Source: Gammaproteobacteria bacterium (GTDB lineage Bacteria; Pseudomonadota; Gammaproteobacteria; GRL18). From it: a DNA stretch of 8,483 nt. Below the pieces are notes generated by a model. The model searched no databases and was not told the DNA's origin. It saw only the letters and a list, made by a program, of their open reading frames with translations. Below are positions 6,699 through 8,483 of the stretch, one piece after another (within the stretch, counting starts at the first letter, position 1; each line of letters opens with the position of its first letter). The stretch spans positions 1 to 8,483 of the forward strand of contig JAPVVU010000115.1 in NCBI GenBank assembly GCA_028571885.1. The letters run 5' to 3'. Both the position numbers and the translations under genes were made by a program.

Positions 6699-8483
6699 AT
6701 GGCTTTCCATTTTAAGCGTTTAAAAAATAAACAATTAGCAGCATCAGCTTTGGCATTATTTATAGCCTCACCCTTTGTGAGTGCAGACAATGGCAATGAT
6801 AATGAAAATAATTCATTCAAACGCATTGCAACTTTTCCGGTTTTTTTAAATTCCAGCATAGATAATGAAACAGTAGCGGAAATTGTCGCAGTAAGCAAAA
6901 ATGGTAAAACCCTGATATATACAGATGGAAAACTGGAAGCGATTGGTTTTGTTAACATCAAAAATCCAGAAAAACCGAAACCTGGTGGATTTTTACTGGT
7001 TGGTGGTGAACCCACTTCAGTGGCCGTTACCAGGCGTTATGCATTAGCTGCTGTGAATACTTCGGTTGATTTTGTCGATGTGAGCGGTCATTTATCTGTT
7101 ATTGATATCAAATCAAAAACATTAATCCGAACAATTCCCTTAGGCGGTCAACCTGATTCAATTGCCATTAGTCCTGATGGTAAATATGCGGCAGTCGTCA
7201 TTGAAAATGAAAGAAACGAAGATTTTAACGATGGTATGCTCCCTCAATCACCACCGGGTAAATTGATCATTGTTGACCTAAAAGGAAAACCTGACAACTG
7301 GACTACCCGTGAAGTGGAATTGACTGGTCTAACTGATATGCTTTATCCAGACGATCCAGAACCTGAATATGTGGATATCAATAAGAAAAATATTGCGGCT
7401 GTTACCCTACAGGAAAATAATCATATTGTTTTAGTTAATCTTAAGACAGGTAAAATTACTCATCATTTCAGTGCGGGGACTCAGGATCTTGAAGCCATTG
7501 ATACTGCAAAAGATAGTCTCATTACACTGGATTCAAGCTTAAGGGCAATACCTCGTGAGCCGGATGGCGTTAGCTGGATAAATGATTCTCTACTGGTTAC
7601 AGCAGATGAAGGTGATATGGACGGTGGCACTCGTGGTTATACCATCTATCATAAAGGTGGCTTCATTCAATATGAATCCGCTAATACGGTTGAACATACT
7701 ATCGTACGTCATGGGCATTATCCGGATAAGCGATCCGCTAAAAAAGGCAATGAACCAGAAAATGTCGAAGTCGGTACCTTTAAAGGAGATAAATACCTTT
7801 TCGTAGGCTCCGAACGGGCCAGTGTCACATTGGTTTATAATATTGAAAATCCGACAAAGCCAATTTTGAAACAGGTATTACCAACTTCAGTTAAACCAGA
7901 AGGTTTATTGGCAATACCCGGGCGAAAATTGTTTGTTGCAGCGGGAGAAGAAGATGCGCGTGATGACAAAATCCGCTCTGCATTAACAATCTATCAGTAC
8001 AGTTCTGATGATGCCAATTACCCCACTGTCATATCTGAAAATCGCACAGACGGGACACCAATACCATGGGGTGCATTATCCGGCTTAGCTGCTGATCCGA
8101 CTGATGAAGACATTATGTATACCATTCATGATAGTTTTTATAAAGAAGCACGTATTTTTCAAATGGCACTTGATGATAGCCCGGCGGTTATTAACAAAGA
8201 AATTATATTGCTGGACAGTGGCGATAAATTGGCCTCTATCGATGCTGATATGGTAAATTCTGATGGCACAGTTAACATTGACCAGGAAGGGATTGCAGTG
8301 AGTAATTCCGGTGGTTTTTGGATAGCGTCTGAAGGTAAAGGTACCATTGGCGATGCTAATAAACCATTTGCAACCAGAAATATTATTTTAGGTGTGACAA
8401 AGGATGGCACAATCGATCAGGCTATCGAACTGCCTGATAACACCAATGCCCGTCAGGTGCGATTTGGTTTTGAAGGTGTCACA
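6699..8483 (+). CDS. Exported beta-propeller / phytase-like esterase domain protein (3' end beyond window)
   Basis: The frame starts at ATG 6699, with AGGAG 6 nt upstream, and stays open to the right edge (595 codons). Residues 1-30 are a Sec signal peptide (K6, R7, K9, K11, hydrophobic 13-28) with likely cleavage after VSA30. Residues ~45-430 read as propeller blades: GGEPTSVAV (from 102) and GGQPDSIAISPDGKYAAVV (from 149). Then come marks typical of 'choice-of-anchor I' proteins: TADEGD (E304), VGSERAS (E372) and KPEGLLAIPG (~399-408). From W457 the sequence changes to the 'esterase-like activity of phytase' family type: WGALSGLAADP, DQEGIA (528-533), GFWIASEG (E545) and GFEGVT (590-595) at the edge. 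The acidic residues could bind metal. Substrate is unknown; phosphatase or phytase activity is not shown by the family name. It probably acts in the periplasm or outside the cell. It follows the cytochrome gene in the same direction but behind a terminator. Confidence 0.82.
   Translation, partial: MAFHFKRLKNKQLAASALALFIASPFVSADNGNDNENNSFKRIATFPVFLNSSIDNETVAEIVAVSKNGKTLIYTDGKLEAIGFVNIKNPEKPKPGGFLLVGGEPTSVAVTRRYALAAVNTSVDFVDVSGHLSVIDIKSKTLIRTIPLGGQPDSIAISPDGKYAAVVIENERNEDFNDGMLPQSPPGKLIIVDLKGKPDNWTTREVELTGLTDMLYPDDPEPEYVDINKKNIAAVTLQENNHIVLVNLKTGKITHHFSAGTQDLEAIDTAKDSLITLDSSLRAIPREPDGVSWINDSLLVTADEGDMDGGTRGYTIYHKGGFIQYESANTVEHTIVRHGHYPDKRSAKKGNEPENVEVGTFKGDKYLFVGSERASVTLVYNIENPTKPILKQVLPTSVKPEGLLAIPGRKLFVAAGEEDARDDKIRSALTIYQYSSDDANYPTVISENRTDGTPIPWGALSGLAADPTDEDIMYTIHDSFYKEARIFQMALDDSPAVINKEIILLDSGDKLASIDADMVNSDGTVNIDQEGIAVSNSGGFWIASEGKGTIGDANKPFATRNIILGVTKDGTIDQAIELPDNTNARQVRFGFEGVT

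Noticed and set aside
6686..7015. 109-codon open frame on the minus strand
   Set aside because: It is antisense to the start of the propeller gene, whose signal peptide and ribosome site are clear. No independent evidence supports it.
8159..8410. 83-codon open frame on the minus strand
   Set aside because: It is antisense to the phytase-like domain, which has recognisable motifs in the plus frame.

Overview
The window is AT-rich bacterial DNA with long AT-rich gaps between genes, strong AGGAG-type ribosome binding sites and Sec-type export signals. These traits, and the protein families present, suggest a Gram-negative bacterium, most likely a gammaproteobacterium with a respiratory, redox-active envelope. 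That placement is inference; no rRNA or other taxonomic marker is present. There are four gene loci in two divergent blocks. I see no tRNA, rRNA, CRISPR array or intact insertion sequence.

Left block, minus strand. The largest item is a 5'-complete, 3'-truncated gene (3049 down to the left edge, at least 1016 residues) for a cytoplasmic family GT4 (GT-B fold) glycosyltransferase. It has a long C-terminal region that I cannot assign. Upstream of it in the same direction lies a very short LemA-like gene (3496-3168). It has an N-terminal membrane helix and the typical C-terminal LemA signature, but lacks the middle of the family fold. The two parts are in different frames, joined exactly at a run of eight A residues. 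It is therefore a decaying gene, a gene rescued by slippage, or a homopolymer sequence error. A TATAAT promoter element sits just ahead of it.

Central intergenic region (3497-3826). It holds the divergent control regions. The rightward candidate promoter carries a perfect 14-bp palindrome exactly in the -35/-10 spacer. The leftward one has a 7-bp direct repeat over both promoter elements. A short GGGACGGAC-type motif between them may be a relic of a small mobile element.

Right block, plus strand. An exported 846-residue protein (3827-6367) has nine CXXCH haem-attachment motifs, all in its C-terminal 55 percent. They follow a haem-free N-terminal half made of a small beta-sandwich-like domain and a second domain with a Gly-Met-His-Cys motif. 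The gene ends with two overlapping hairpins, the second a clear intrinsic terminator. After about 330 bases with its own candidate promoter comes a second exported protein (6699 to the right edge, at least 595 residues). It combines a beta-propeller resembling the 'choice-of-anchor I' family with the start of an 'esterase-like activity of phytase' domain.

Working idea: the two exported proteins form an envelope or cell-surface module, with the cytochrome moving electrons (possibly to an external acceptor) and the propeller protein acting on or binding a substrate. Adjacency and shared export are seen; the functional link is inference, and the terminator between them argues for separate transcripts.
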